DNA of 64,000 nucleotides, taken from positions 1,105,325-1,169,324 of the forward strand of contig NZ_LMFH01000005.1 in the NCBI RefSeq assembly GCF_001427225.1, written 5' to 3'. Of the stretch, positions 48,875 through 57,938 are shown in pieces (within the stretch, counting starts at the first letter, position 1; every line of letters begins with the position of its first letter). Under the pieces are notes generated by a model. That model did no database searches. It was not told the origin of the DNA and saw nothing but the letters and a program-made list of their open reading frames with translations. Source of the stretch: Lysobacter sp. Root494. GTDB lineage: Bacteria; Pseudomonadota; Gammaproteobacteria; Xanthomonadales; Xanthomonadaceae. The position numbers were made by a program, and so were the translations under genes.

Positions 48875-50023
48875 CTAAAGCTTCTGCAACCGCTCGATCG
48901 CGGCATCCAGCGTCGCTTCGTTCTTGGCGAAGCACAGGCGCGCCAGGCGCTGGCCTTGCGGCGCGGTCTCGTAGAACGGCGACAGCGGAATCGCGGCGAC
49001 GCCCTTCTCGATCGTGAGCCAGCGGCAGAATGCCGCATCGTCGAGGTCGCTCACCGCGGCGTAATCGACCAACTGGAAATAGCCGCCCGGCACCGGCAAC
49101 GGCTTGAGCTTCGTCGTCAGCAGCTGCTCGCGGAAGCGGTCGCGCTTGGCCTGGTAGAACGCGCCGAGTCCGTCGTAATGCGCCGGCTCGGCCTCGATCA
49201 TTTCCGCGAACGCCCACTGCGCGGGAGCGAAGGTGCAGAAGGTGTTGTACTGGTGGACCTTGCGGAACTCGGCCGACAGCGCGGGTGGTGCGACGCAGTA
49301 GCCGAGTTTCCAGCCCGTGCAGTGATAGGTCTTGCCGAAGCTGGACACGACGAAGGCGCGCTCGCGCAGTTCCGGATAACGCAGGATCGATTCGTGGCGG
49401 GCGCCGTCGAAGATGATGTGTTCGTACACCTCGTCCGAAAGCAGGTAAATGCCGGTGCCGCGCAACACATCGGTGAGCTGGGCGATGTCTTCGGCGCTGA
49501 ACATCGCGCCGGACGGGTTGTGCGGGCTGTTGATCATCAGCATCCGCGTCTTCCTGTTTATTGCCGCCTTGACCTTGCCCCACGGCACGGAAAAGTCGGC
49601 CGGGTCCAGCGGCACGTGCACGGCGCGGCCGCCGGCGAGATCGATGGCGGGCTCGTAGCAGTCGTAGCAGGGGTCGAGGACGATCACTTCATCGCCCGGG
49701 CGGACGACGGCGAGGACGGCGTCGAAGATGGCTTCGGACGCACCGGAGGCGACGGTAATCTCGGCATCGGCATCGGGGCGATAGCCGTAGCAGCGTTCGG
49801 TCTTGGCGGCGATGGCCTGGCGCAGGGCCGGGATGCCGGTCATCGGGGCGTACTGGTTCCTGCCCTCGCGCATGGCGCGGTCCAGGGCTTCGATCAGGCG
49901 CTCGGGGACGTTGAAATCGGGGAAGCCCTGGCCCAGGTTGACCGCGCCGTGCTCGGCGGCGAGCTGCGACATCACGGTGAAGATGGTCGTACCGACCTTG
50001 GGCAGCTTGGTTTCCGGGGTCAT
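48875..50023 (-). CDS. PLP-dependent aminotransferase, methionine-aminotransferase-like
   Basis: This 382-residue fold-type-I aminotransferase has the opening VGTTIFTVMSQLAAEHGAVNLGQGFPDF, the PLP-lysine in SSFGKTYHCTGWKLGYC, the substrate-arginine region ARLCFAKNEATL and YAPMTGIPALRQA. The wording matches the YbdL methionine-aminotransferase group, which uses methionine and aromatic amino acids with 2-oxo acids, including 4-methylthio-2-oxobutyrate, the last methionine-salvage intermediate. ATG 50023 is preferred over the TTG at 50032. Substrate preference is inferred. It is divergent from the DUF3293 gene. Confidence 0.85.
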   Translation of the reverse strand: MTPETKLPKVGTTIFTVMSQLAAEHGAVNLGQGFPDFNVPERLIEALDRAMREGRNQYAPMTGIPALRQAIAAKTERCYGYRPDADAEITVASGASEAIFDAVLAVVRPGDEVIVLDPCYDCYEPAIDLAGGRAVHVPLDPADFSVPWGKVKAAINRKTRMLMINSPHNPSGAMFSAEDIAQLTDVLRGTGIYLLSDEVYEHIIFDGARHESILRYPELRERAFVVSSFGKTYHCTGWKLGYCVAPPALSAEFRKVHQYNTFCTFAPAQWAFAEMIEAEPAHYDGLGAFYQAKRDRFREQLLTTKLKPLPVPGGYFQLVDYAAVSDLDDAAFCRWLTIEKGVAAIPLSPFYETAPQGQRLARLCFAKNEATLDAAIERLQKL

Positions 50024-50119
50024 CGAGGGCAATGGCGTATAGGTGAAACCCCGGAGTGTAAGGAATCGGGTCCGTGCGGCCTAATGGCATCCGGGGGAGT
50101 ACTGTCGAGGGATCGAACC

Positions 50120-50614
50120 ATGGGGACGATGGAGATGAGCGGCACGCGCGAGCTGCGGATACTCGACGCAGCCGGATTGGCAACGGCCTACGCCCAGGCC
50201 GAATACGCCGTGGTACTCGATGGCGACGCGCTGCGCCTGACTGTCGGCCAGTGCGCCGACGACCTCGAGGCCTACTGGCTCGCGGAACGATACGGCTTCA
50301 TCACCGCGTGGAATCCGCGCTCGGTGCCGCAGTCGGATGCGGCGAACGAAACCGCCAACGCAGCACTGGTCGCGCGGCTCGATGCCATCGGCGCGATACG
50401 CCAGCCGGCGCACGCCTTCGACAGGGAGGGCCAGTGGCGCGAGGCTGGCTGGCTGGTGGCGGACGTCGACCCTGGCCTGCTCGACCTGCTGGGTCGCGAA
50501 TTCGGCCAGGCCGGCGTGCTGGCGTGGGCGTTCGGCGAACCGGTGCGGCTGCGGATGCTGATGTCGCGGCCCCTGGGCGCAGATGTCGCGCATGTGGACT
50601 GGATCGAGCCCTGA
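50120..50614 (+). CDS. DUF3293 domain-containing protein
   Basis: This 164-residue soluble protein has the DUF3293 features AYAQAEYAVVLDGDALRLTVGQ, FITAWNPRS, and EAGWLVADVDPGLLDLLGREFGQAGVLAWAFGEPVRL. Function unknown. ATG 50120 is the first start after the divergent promoter region; a second ATG at 50129 is also possible. It lies 70 bp before ccmA and may be unrelated to it. Confidence 0.8.
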   Translation: MGTMEMSGTRELRILDAAGLATAYAQAEYAVVLDGDALRLTVGQCADDLEAYWLAERYGFITAWNPRSVPQSDAANETANAALVARLDAIGAIRQPAHAFDREGQWREAGWLVADVDPGLLDLLGREFGQAGVLAWAFGEPVRLRMLMSRPLGADVAHVDWIEP

Positions 50615-50683
50615 GCATCACGCCGGGGCCATCGGTTAAAGGGCTAATCGCTTAAAATTGCCGCTTCGCGGCCGTGGCCGCTG

Positions 50684-51352
50684 TTGCCGGTCGCCCTTCT
50701 TCTGGACACGACGCCGCCCAAGACCGCCCCGCCCCCGTTGCTCGAAGCCCGTGGTTTGCGGTTCGCGCGCAATGACGAGCCGGTGTTCGGGCCGCTGGAT
50801 TTCGCGGTCGATGCGAACGAGGCGCTGCTGGTGCAGGGCGACAACGGCGCGGGAAAGACAACGCTGCTGCGCGTGCTGGCCGGGCTGCTGAAGCTCGACG
50901 AAGGCGAGATCCTCATTGAAGGTCGCACCGCGGATGCCTACCAGCGCTCGCACGCGATCGCCTATCTCGGCCACCTGCCCGCATTGAAGGCGGACCTCAG
51001 CGCGCTGGAGAACCTCGATTTCCTCTGCGGCCTGCACGGTCGCCGCACGCAACTGCTGCCGGAACAGGCAATGGCGATGGTGGGCCTGGCCGGGCACGAG
51101 GACGCGCTCGCGCGGCAACTCTCGGCCGGACAGAAGAAGCGCTTGTCGCTGGCACGGCTGTGGCTGTCGCCCGCTCCGCTGTGGTTGCTGGATGAGCCCT
51201 ACGCCAACCTCGACCTGGAAGGCATCGAACTGGTGAACCGCATGGTGCAGGCGCACCTGCAGGACGGCGGCGCCACCCTGGTGACGACCCACGGCGCCTA
51301 CGCGGCACCGCCGGTACGGACACGGATGCTGGTGATGAGGAAGCCGGCATGA
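50684..51352 (+). CDS. ccmA: Haem-exporter ATP-binding protein CcmA
   Basis: This 222-residue ABC ATPase has Walker [20 protein letters not shown], the signature [16 protein letters not shown] and Walker [16 protein letters not shown]. With CcmB it forms the ABC part of system I cytochrome c maturation, which releases haem-loaded CcmE. No ATG is available before the Walker A; the frame opens with TTG at 50684, which I take as the start with low certainty. TAAAAT at 50653-50658 could be its -10 element. It overlaps ccmB by 4 bp. Confidence 0.95.
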   Translation: MPVALLLDTTPPKTAPPPLLEARGLRFARNDEPVFGPLDFAVDANEALLVQGDNGAGKTTLLRVLAGLLKLDEGEILIEGRTADAYQRSHAIAYLGHLPALKADLSALENLDFLCGLHGRRTQLLPEQAMAMVGLAGHEDALARQLSAGQKKRLSLARLWLSPAPLWLLDEPYANLDLEGIELVNRMVQAHLQDGGATLVTTHGAYAAPPVRTRMLVMRKPA

Positions 51353-52059
51353 CGCGCCTGGCCGTGCAGACCGATGCCTTGCAGCCCGGATTGATGGCTT
51401 CGGCGCGCGCACTGTTCGTGCGCGACCTGCGCCTGTTGTGGCGGCGACGCGGCGATGCATTGCAGCCGGCGCTGTTCGCGCTGCTGGTGGTGACGCTGTT
51501 CGCGCTGGCACTGGGTAACGATCGCGCGACCTTGGCGAAGTCCGCCGGCGCGGTGCTGTGGCTCGCGTCGCTGCTGGCAGGCCTGCTCGCCCTGGACACG
51601 CTGTTCCGCGGCGATGCGGAAGACGGATCGCTCGAACAATGGATGCTGGCCCCGGTGCCGCTCGCCTGGCTGGTGCTGGTGCGCACGTTCATGCACTGGG
51701 CGACGACGGCGCTGCCGCTGTTGCTCGCCGCGCCGCTGCTGGCTGAACTGCTGCATCTCCCGCACGACCAGTTGGGCGTGCTGTTGGCCTCGCTCGCGCT
51801 GGGCACGCCTTTGCTCAGTCTGCTCGGTGCGGTGGTGGCTGCGCTGACGGTCGGAATGCGACGCTCCGGTATACTTGTCGCCTTGCTGGCGCTGCCGCTT
51901 TACGTGCCCGTTCTGGTGTTCGGGGCCGGCAGCGTCGTCCAGGCGGCGCAGGGACTGGACGTCACCGGGGCGCTGCTGATGCTGGGGGCCGGACTGGTCC
52001 TGGCGCTGGTGCTCGCACCGCTGGCCGCCGCCGCCGCGATCCGCATCGCACTGAACTGA
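51349..52059 (+). CDS. ccmB: Haem-exporter permease CcmB
   Basis: This 236-residue integral membrane protein has about six helices, starting [33 protein letters not shown] and including [19 protein letters not shown]. The [21 protein letters not shown] segment is a CcmB hallmark. It is the permease partner of CcmA. ccmC starts about 110 bp later. Confidence 0.95.
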   Translation: MTRLAVQTDALQPGLMASARALFVRDLRLLWRRRGDALQPALFALLVVTLFALALGNDRATLAKSAGAVLWLASLLAGLLALDTLFRGDAEDGSLEQWMLAPVPLAWLVLVRTFMHWATTALPLLLAAPLLAELLHLPHDQLGVLLASLALGTPLLSLLGAVVAALTVGMRRSGILVALLALPLYVPVLVFGAGSVVQAAQGLDVTGALLMLGAGLVLALVLAPLAAAAAIRIALN

Positions 52060-52169
52060 CACCAAGCCGGCTGCACTCCCGTGCGGCCGGTTGAGCTCGA
52101 TCAAGCTGCGGAGCAACGGACTCCGCGACAATGCCGCCGCCCGCTTGCAGCGGAGCTGCACGAGAAACG

Positions 52170-52937
52170 ATGAATCCGATCCTGCGCTGGTTCCACCAAC
52201 TTGGTTCGCCGCCCTACTTCGACCGCTTCGCCGCGCGATGGGCGCCGTGGGGTTATGGCCTGGGCCTGCTGATGATGGCGGTGGGCGCGTACTGGGGCCT
52301 GTTCCACACACCCGCCGATTACCAGCAGGGCGACAGCTTCCGCATCCTCTACATCCACGTGCCGAGCGCGTGGATGAGCATGGCCGTGTACGCGCTGATG
52401 GCCGTGTACGCGGTGATCGCGCAGGTGTGGCGGATCAAGCTGTGCGAGATCCTGGCGATGGCCTGCGCACCGATCGGCGCCGCCTTCACCCTGATCACGC
52501 TGCTGACCGGTTCGGTCTGGGGCAAGCCGATGTGGGGCACGTGGTGGGACTGGGATCCGCGCCTGACCACCGAACTCATCCTGCTCTTCATGTACCTGGG
52601 CGTGATCGGTCTCTACAACGCGATCGACGATCGCCGCGCCGCTGCGCGGGCCGCCGGTTTCCTCGCCATCGTCGGCGTCGCGTTGCTGCCGGTGATCCGT
52701 TATTCGGTGGTGTGGTGGAATTCGCTGCACCAGGGCCAGACGATCCGCCTGATGGGCGAGTCGTCGATGGATTCGAGCATGATTCCGCCGCTGATCCTGA
52801 TGATCGTCGGCACGAAGCTGTGGTTCATTGGCGCCCTGCTCGCCCGCGCACGCGCCGACAACCTGCGCCGCGAGGCTGGCAAGGGATGGGTAGCCGCGCT
52901 CGCGCAGGGCAAACGCACCGAAGGTCCGCGCGCATGA
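52170..52937 (+). CDS. ccmC: Haem-handling protein CcmC
   Basis: This 255-residue six-helix membrane protein carries the tryptophan-rich haem-handling motif WGTWWDWDPRLTTELIL near residue 125. It presents haem to CcmE. ATG 52170 (MNPILRW) is chosen as it aligns with the usual CcmC N-terminus; the upstream in-frame start would add MPPPACSGAARET. It overlaps ccmD by 4 bp. Confidence 0.95.
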   Translation: MNPILRWFHQLGSPPYFDRFAARWAPWGYGLGLLMMAVGAYWGLFHTPADYQQGDSFRILYIHVPSAWMSMAVYALMAVYAVIAQVWRIKLCEILAMACAPIGAAFTLITLLTGSVWGKPMWGTWWDWDPRLTTELILLFMYLGVIGLYNAIDDRRAAARAAGFLAIVGVALLPVIRYSVVWWNSLHQGQTIRLMGESSMDSSMIPPLILMIVGTKLWFIGALLARARADNLRREAGKGWVAALAQGKRTEGPRA

Positions 52938-53098
52938 GCTATCTCGGTTACCTGATCGCCGCGTATGCGGTATTCGTGATCGTGCTGGCTTGGGACTTCT
53001 TCGCCACGCAACTGCAGATCCGCCGGCAGCTTCGCAATGCACGCCTGCGCGCTTCGCGCGAAGCCGCGCGCATTTCCCGCAATGAATTGACCCGATGA
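52934..53098 (+). CDS. ccmD: Haem-exporter accessory protein CcmD
   Basis: This 54-residue protein consists of one membrane helix ([19 protein letters not shown]) followed by a basic cytoplasmic tail ([20 protein letters not shown]), the standard CcmD form. It stabilises the CcmABC-CcmE complex. The ATG overlaps the ccmC stop; ccmE begins 10 bp after its stop. Confidence 0.93.
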   Translation: MSYLGYLIAAYAVFVIVLAWDFFATQLQIRRQLRNARLRASREAARISRNELTR

Positions 53099-53108
53099 CC
53101 GAGCTGCA

Positions 53109-53606
53109 ATGAATCCCGTACGCCGTAACCGTCTTCTCTGGATCGCTGCGCTCGTCGCCGCTGCAGGCATTGCCGCCGCGATGATCACCTACGCGATCCA
53201 GCGCAACGTCACTTATCTCTACACGCCCAGCGAAGTGCTGCGCGGCGACGTGCCGATGAAAGCTGGCAGCTCGCACGCGCGCTTCCGCCTCGGCGGCATG
53301 GTCGCCGCGGACTCGTTCAAGCGCGCGCAGGGTTCGCTCGAAGCCCACTTCCGCGTCACCGACGGCGATGCAGAAATGCCCGTGATCTACACCGGCATCC
53401 TTCCCGACCTGTTCCGCGAGAAGCAGGCCGTGATCGCGACGGGCCGCATGGAAGGCGACCACTTCGTCGCCGAGCAGGTGCTCGCCAAGCACGACGAGAC
53501 CTACATGCCCAAGGAAGTCGCGGACAAGATGGGCATGGCGCACAAGAAGCACGACGTCGCTCCGATCAAGGGCGCGGCGCCGGCGCCCGCCACGGAAACG
53601 AAGTAA
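53109..53606 (+). CDS. ccmE: Periplasmic haem chaperone CcmE
   Basis: This 165-residue protein has an N-terminal membrane anchor (residues 9-29) and an OB-fold domain. The covalent haem-binding histidine H128 and the partner Y132 lie in [15 protein letters not shown] near residue 60 is a family motif. It accepts haem from CcmC and delivers it to CcmF. The Lys/His/Pro-rich C-terminal tail is variable. Confidence 0.95.
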   Translation: MNPVRRNRLLWIAALVAAAGIAAAMITYAIQRNVTYLYTPSEVLRGDVPMKAGSSHARFRLGGMVAADSFKRAQGSLEAHFRVTDGDAEMPVIYTGILPDLFREKQAVIATGRMEGDHFVAEQVLAKHDETYMPKEVADKMGMAHKKHDVAPIKGAAPAPATETK

Positions 53607-53609
53607 GCC

Positions 53610-55547
53610 GTGTTGCCAGAACTCGGCCAGATCGCACTAGTCCTCGCGCTCCTGGTTGCGGCCTTGCAGGCCGTCCTGCCGCTGGTCGGCGCGCAGCGTG
53701 GCATCGGCGCCTGGATGGCGGTCGCGCGCCCTGCGGCATTCGCGCAGTTCGCACTGGTGGCATTCGCGTTTGGCGTGCTGACCTACGGCTTCGTCAGCCA
53801 GGATTTCTCGATCAAGTACGTCGCGACCAACAGCAACTCACTGCTGCCGATGGTGTACCGCTACACCGCGGTGTGGGGATCGCACGAGGGCTCGCTGCTG
53901 CTGTGGGCGCTGATCCTCGCGGTATGGACCGCGGCCGTCGCGCGCTTCTCGCAGCGCCTGCCCGCGGAAGTCATCGCGCGCGTGCTCGGCGTGATGGGCG
54001 CGGTGGCATTCGGCTTCCTCGCTTTCCTGATCTTCACCAGCAACCCGTTTGAACGCCTGCTGCCGGCGGTTGCCGAAGGCCGCGACCTCAATCCGCTGCT
54101 GCAGGATCCCGGGATGATCATCCATCCGCCGATGCTGTATCTCGGCTACGTGGGTTTCTCGGTGCCGTTCGCATTCGCGATCGCCGCATTGCTCGATGGC
54201 CACATCGACGCGCGCTGGCTGCGCTGGACGCGCCCGTGGACGAACATCGCCTGGGCGTTCCTCACGCTGGGCATCGCACTGGGTTCGTGGTGGGCGTATT
54301 ACGAACTCGGCTGGGGCGGCTGGTGGTTCTGGGATCCGGTCGAGAATGCATCGTTCATGCCGTGGCTCGCGGGCGCAGCACTGCTGCATTCGCAGGCGGT
54401 GACGGAAAAGCGCGGCAGCTTCCGCGGCTGGACGCTGCTGCTGGCGATCGCGACGTTCTCGCTGTCGTTGCTGGGCACCTTCCTGGTGCGTTCGGGCGTG
54501 CTGACGTCGGTGCATGCCTTCGCGGCGGATCCCACGCGCGGCGTCTTCATCCTGATCTTCCTCGGCATCGTGATCGGTGGCTCGCTCGTGCTGTACGCAC
54601 TGCGCGCGCCTTCGGATGAAGGCGGCGCGCCTTTCAGCATGGCCTCGCGCGAAACCCTGCTGCTGGTCAACAACCTGCTGCTCTCGAGCGCGTGTGCGAT
54701 GGTGCTGCTGGGTACGTTGTATCCGCTGCTGGCCGATGCGCTGGACCTCGGCAAGATTTCCGTCGGCCCACCCTACTTCGCGCTGATGTTCATGGTGCTG
54801 ATGGCCCCTTTGCTCCTGCTGGTGCCGTTCGGCCCGATCACGCGCTGGCAACGCGAGCAGGCGTCGAAGCCGTTGGCCATGTTGTTGCCATGGGCGGCGC
54901 TCGCCGTGCTCGCAGGTGTTGCCGCCTACTTCTTCACCCCGCAGTCGTCGTGGAAGGTGCTGGCAGGCGTGCTCGCCGCCATGTGGATTGCGGTGGGCAC
55001 GGCGCGTTTCGTCTGGTCGCGTTTCGAACAGACGGGCAGGCAGTTCACCGCCGAAATGCTTGGCATGACGCTGGCGCACCTCGGCATCGCTGTCTTCGTC
55101 ATCGGTGCATTGCTCACCGAAGGCCTGAGCCAGCAGCGGGAAGTCGCGGTGATGCAGGGACAGCGTGTCGAACTGGGCCGCTATGCATTCCGTTTCGATG
55201 GCGCCGAACGCTACCAGGGACCGAACTACATCGGCGATCGCGGCACGGTGACGGTGTTCCACGACGATGCCCCGCTCACCGTGCTGCATCCCGAAAAGCG
55301 CGCCTACGCGAGCGGCGGACAGGTGATGACCGAGGCCGCGATCGATCCCGGCTTCACCCGCGATCTTTACGTCGCGATGGGCGAACCGCTCGGGGGCGGC
55401 TCATGGGCGCTGCGCGTGCACGTGAAGCCTTTCGTGCGCTGGATCTGGGCTGGTGCGCTGCTGATGATGCTCGGCGGACTGGTCGCGGCGACCGATCGCC
55501 GCTTCGCCCGCACCGAACAACGAAAAATCGCGGAGGCAAACGCATGA
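53610..55547 (+). CDS. ccmF: Haem lyase subunit CcmF
   Basis: This 645-residue multi-helix membrane protein has the WWD motif WGGWWFWDPVENASFMPWL near residue 232. Other CcmF signatures are GSHEGSLLLWALIL and NPFERLL. It transfers haem from CcmE to apocytochrome c. The start is GTG at 53610, three bases after the ccmE stop. It overlaps ccmG by 4 bp. Confidence 0.96.
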   Translation: MLPELGQIALVLALLVAALQAVLPLVGAQRGIGAWMAVARPAAFAQFALVAFAFGVLTYGFVSQDFSIKYVATNSNSLLPMVYRYTAVWGSHEGSLLLWALILAVWTAAVARFSQRLPAEVIARVLGVMGAVAFGFLAFLIFTSNPFERLLPAVAEGRDLNPLLQDPGMIIHPPMLYLGYVGFSVPFAFAIAALLDGHIDARWLRWTRPWTNIAWAFLTLGIALGSWWAYYELGWGGWWFWDPVENASFMPWLAGAALLHSQAVTEKRGSFRGWTLLLAIATFSLSLLGTFLVRSGVLTSVHAFAADPTRGVFILIFLGIVIGGSLVLYALRAPSDEGGAPFSMASRETLLLVNNLLLSSACAMVLLGTLYPLLADALDLGKISVGPPYFALMFMVLMAPLLLLVPFGPITRWQREQASKPLAMLLPWAALAVLAGVAAYFFTPQSSWKVLAGVLAAMWIAVGTARFVWSRFEQTGRQFTAEMLGMTLAHLGIAVFVIGALLTEGLSQQREVAVMQGQRVELGRYAFRFDGAERYQGPNYIGDRGTVTVFHDDAPLTVLHPEKRAYASGGQVMTEAAIDPGFTRDLYVAMGEPLGGGSWALRVHVKPFVRWIWAGALLMMLGGLVAATDRRFARTEQRKIAEANA

Positions 55548-56101
55548 GCGAGCGCAAACCGATCATGCGCTGGATGCCGTTGCTGGTGGTCGGCGTGCTG
55601 GGCGTTCTGCTCGCCGCCGGCGTGTGGATGAGCCGCAATCCAAATCGCGAAGCGCTGCCCTCCCCGCTGATTGGCAAGGCTGCGCCTGCGTTCGAACTGC
55701 CCGTGCTGCACGAAGCCGGCCGCCTGTTCGGCACGAAGGACCTTCGCGGCGCGCCGTACATCCTCAACGTGTGGGGAAGCTGGTGCCCCGCGTGCCGTGA
55801 CGAGCATCCGGTGCTGACGCGTTTCGCCGAAACCAAGCGCGTGCGCGTCGTCGGCTTCAACTGGAACGACGAGCACGCCGATGCGCTCCGGTGGCTGGAG
55901 GAGTTCGGCAATCCGTACTGGATCGTGGTGGCCGATCGCGAAGGAAAAGCAGCGATCGACTGGGGCATCTACGGCGCGCCGGAAACCTTCCTGGTCGATG
56001 GCAAGGGCATCGTGCGCTGGAAGTACGTTGGCCCGCTCACGGATGAAGTCATCGCCAGGCAGCTGATGCCGAAGCTGGCTGGGATCGAGAGCCAGCCATG
56101 A
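55544..56101 (+). CDS. ccmG: Thiol-disulfide oxidoreductase CcmG (DsbE)
   Basis: This 185-residue membrane-anchored thioredoxin-like protein has an N-terminal helix (residues 11-29) and the active site WGSWCPACRDEHP with C81 and C84. The acidic-pocket segment FNWNDEHADALRWLEEFGNPY and cis-proline region YGAPETFLVDG fit the CcmG group. It keeps apocytochrome CXXCH cysteines reduced. Its stop codon overlaps an ATG at 56098 that opens a frame running through the palindromic doublet into ccmH. Confidence 0.95.
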   Translation: MSERKPIMRWMPLLVVGVLGVLLAAGVWMSRNPNREALPSPLIGKAAPAFELPVLHEAGRLFGTKDLRGAPYILNVWGSWCPACRDEHPVLTRFAETKRVRVVGFNWNDEHADALRWLEEFGNPYWIVVADREGKAAIDWGIYGAPETFLVDGKGIVRWKYVGPLTDEVIARQLMPKLAGIESQP

Positions 56102-56130
56102 CCTTTGCTGTATCGGCTGCGATCAAATCG

Positions 56131-56259
56131 ATCGTCATTCCCGCGAAAGCGGGAATCCAGCGACTTTGCTCTTCCGCAGCGGCAATGAAAAAGCGAAGAC
56201 ACTGGATGATCGGACGTGCGTCCGTGAAAAAGACGCGCGCTTTCGCGGGAATGACGAGC
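56131..56259. repeat. Inverted doublet of the intergenic palindrome (ccmG-ccmH)
   Basis: ATCGTCATTCCCGCGAAAGCGGGAATCCAG (56131-56160) faces CGCGCTTTCGCGGGAATGACGAG (56237-56259). The doublet lies inside the ccm operon and stays open in the ccmH frame. The right copy supplies the ATG used here for ccmH. Confidence 0.85.
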
Positions 56260-56703
56260 AAAAGCATCGCGACGGCAACGTTGCCTTTTCTGCTGGCTCT
56301 CGGTACGGGCTTCGTCTCCGCCCAGCCCGCCAAACCCGAAGCCCCACCGCAATTCACCAACGTCGCGGAAGAAAAGCGCTTCCACGCGCTTGTCTCCGAA
56401 CTGCGATGCGTGATGTGCCAGAACCAGTCCCTGGCCGATTCCAACGCGCAGATCGCCCGCGACCTGCGCAACGAAGTGCTGGAATTGATGCGCCAGGGCA
56501 AGTCGGACGCGCAGATCAAGGACTTCCTCGTCGCGCGCTATGGCGAATTCGTGCTCTATCGCCCGCAGGTCGAATCGAAGACGTGGCTGCTGTGGTTCGG
56601 TCCCGCATTGGTGCTGCTCGCCGGCGGCTTCATCGTCGCAGGCCTGGTGCGCAGGCGTTCGTCCATCGCCACGACCACGAACGACGACGAGCAGGAGTGG
56701 TGA
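56251..56703 (+). CDS. ccmH: Cytochrome c maturation protein CcmH (thiol-reducing domain)
   Basis: The 150-residue form starts at ATG 56251, which lies within the right copy of the palindrome, and opens with a normal signal peptide MTSKSIATATLPFLLALGTG. The catalytic motif LRCVMCQNQSLADSNA and the C-terminal helix WLLWFGPALVLLAGGFIVAGL define CcmH/CycL. It holds apocytochrome c and works with CcmG and CcmI. An alternative start at 56098 overlaps ccmG by 4 bp and would add 51 residues translated from the repeat (including [11 protein letters not shown]), which seems unlikely as a signal. Start uncertain, identity firm. Confidence 0.93.
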   Translation: MTSKSIATATLPFLLALGTGFVSAQPAKPEAPPQFTNVAEEKRFHALVSELRCVMCQNQSLADSNAQIARDLRNEVLELMRQGKSDAQIKDFLVARYGEFVLYRPQVESKTWLLWFGPALVLLAGGFIVAGLVRRRSSIATTTNDDEQEW

Positions 56704-56704
56704 C

Positions 56705-57709
56705 GTGACCGTTTTTGTGATTGCAGCACTGTTGATCGCGGTGCTGGCGCTCGGCGTTGCGCTGCGGCCGTTGTGGCGCGACAACCGCAGTATCGGGTTC
56801 GCGATGACGACTTCCGTGGCGATCGTCGCAGGATTGCTCTACCTGCTCGTCGGCACGCCGCGCGCCCTCGATCCCGCGCAGCGTCGCGCACCGGAAACTC
56901 TGGCCGATGCCGTCACCCAGCTGGAAACCGAACTCAAGCGCGACCCCAACCAGCCCGAAGGCTGGCGTCTGCTTGCCCGCGCACAGGCCGCGCAAGGCCG
57001 TCCACAACAGGCGCGCGACGCCTATGCCGAAGCAGTGAAGCTCGCGCCCGACGAACCTGACCTGCTCGCCGAAGCCGCGGAAGCACGCGCCCTCGCCAAT
57101 ACCGATCACCGCTTCGACGAGGCGGCCATCGCGATGCTGAACCACGCACTGGAGCGGCAGCCGATGCACCAGCGCGCGCGCTGGTTCCTCGGCATCGCGC
57201 AACGCCAGGCGCAGCAGCCCGCCGAGGCCGCAAAGACGTGGGAACCCCTGCTCGCCGTAGTGGAACCAAAGACGGTGGAGAGCCTGCGCGCCCAGATCAA
57301 CGTCGCGCGCGGGGAAGCCGGCATGAAGCCGCTTCCCCCTGTCGCTGCGGCTTCGGCATCGCAAGCTCTGCTCCGCGTGACTATCGACATCGCGCCCGAG
57401 CTGAAGTCGACGCTCAAGCCCACGGATGTCCTCTTCGTCCTCGCACGCCAGCCCAACGGTCCGCCGATGCCGATCGCGGCGAAACGCCTGCCGGTCGCCG
57501 CGTTCCCCGTCACGGTCGAACTGTCCGACAACGACGGCCCGATGCCGACGATGAAGCTCTCGCAGGCCGGCACGGTGGAAATCCTCGCGCGCATCTCGCG
57601 CAAGGGCATCGCCAACCGTGCTGCTGGCGATCTCGAATCGGCGCCGGTAGCTGCGCAACCGAAGCCCGGTGCGCAATACAGCACTCGGGTCGACCACGTC
57701 GTCGAGTAA
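56705..57709 (+). CDS. ccmI: Cytochrome c maturation TPR protein CcmI
   Basis: This 334-residue protein has two N-terminal membrane helices (about 4-21 and 33-50). A TPR region (WRLLARAQAAQGRPQQARDAYAEAVKLAPD and the following repeats) and a C-terminal periplasmic domain follow (LLRVTIDIAPELKSTLKPTDVLFVLARQ). It captures apocytochromes for CcmF-CcmH. GTG 56705 is preceded by AGGAG. This closes the ccm operon; repeats follow. Confidence 0.93.
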   Translation: MTVFVIAALLIAVLALGVALRPLWRDNRSIGFAMTTSVAIVAGLLYLLVGTPRALDPAQRRAPETLADAVTQLETELKRDPNQPEGWRLLARAQAAQGRPQQARDAYAEAVKLAPDEPDLLAEAAEARALANTDHRFDEAAIAMLNHALERQPMHQRARWFLGIAQRQAQQPAEAAKTWEPLLAVVEPKTVESLRAQINVARGEAGMKPLPPVAAASASQALLRVTIDIAPELKSTLKPTDVLFVLARQPNGPPMPIAAKRLPVAAFPVTVELSDNDGPMPTMKLSQAGTVEILARISRKGIANRAAGDLESAPVAAQPKPGAQYSTRVDHVVE

Positions 57710-57722
57710 CGCGCGCCCACTG

Positions 57723-57780
57723 CCCTCTCCCCGCTTGCGGGGAGAGGGACAGCGTTGCGAAGCAACGCAGGGTGAGGGGA
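57723..57780 (+). repeat. Palindromic intergenic repeat, copy 2
   Basis: CCCTCTCCCCGCTTGCGGGGAGAGGG followed by ACAGCGTTGCGAAGCAACGCAGGGTGAGGGG. Both halves fold. It is the inverse of the copy at 48751-48806, and can act as a terminator for the ccm operon. A further palindrome TTCTCCCCGC/GCGGGGAGAA follows around 57839-57861. Confidence 0.8.
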
Positions 57781-57938
57781 AGTCACGCCCCACCTGGCAG
57801 AGCAACAACAAAGCTCCCTCATCTGCCCTTCGGGCATCTTCTCCCCGCGAGGCGGGGAGAAGAAAAGTTCATGCTCACGTGACCGACCATTCCGCCGTCC
57901 AGCAAGGCCGTCCCGCGCCACGTTGTTAAACTTCGGCG

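Noticed and set aside
57710-57938. A possible SAM-type riboswitch upstream of the MetX-family gene
   Set aside because: The interval is occupied by palindromic repeats, and no conserved riboswitch core or terminator arrangement was seen before the ATG.
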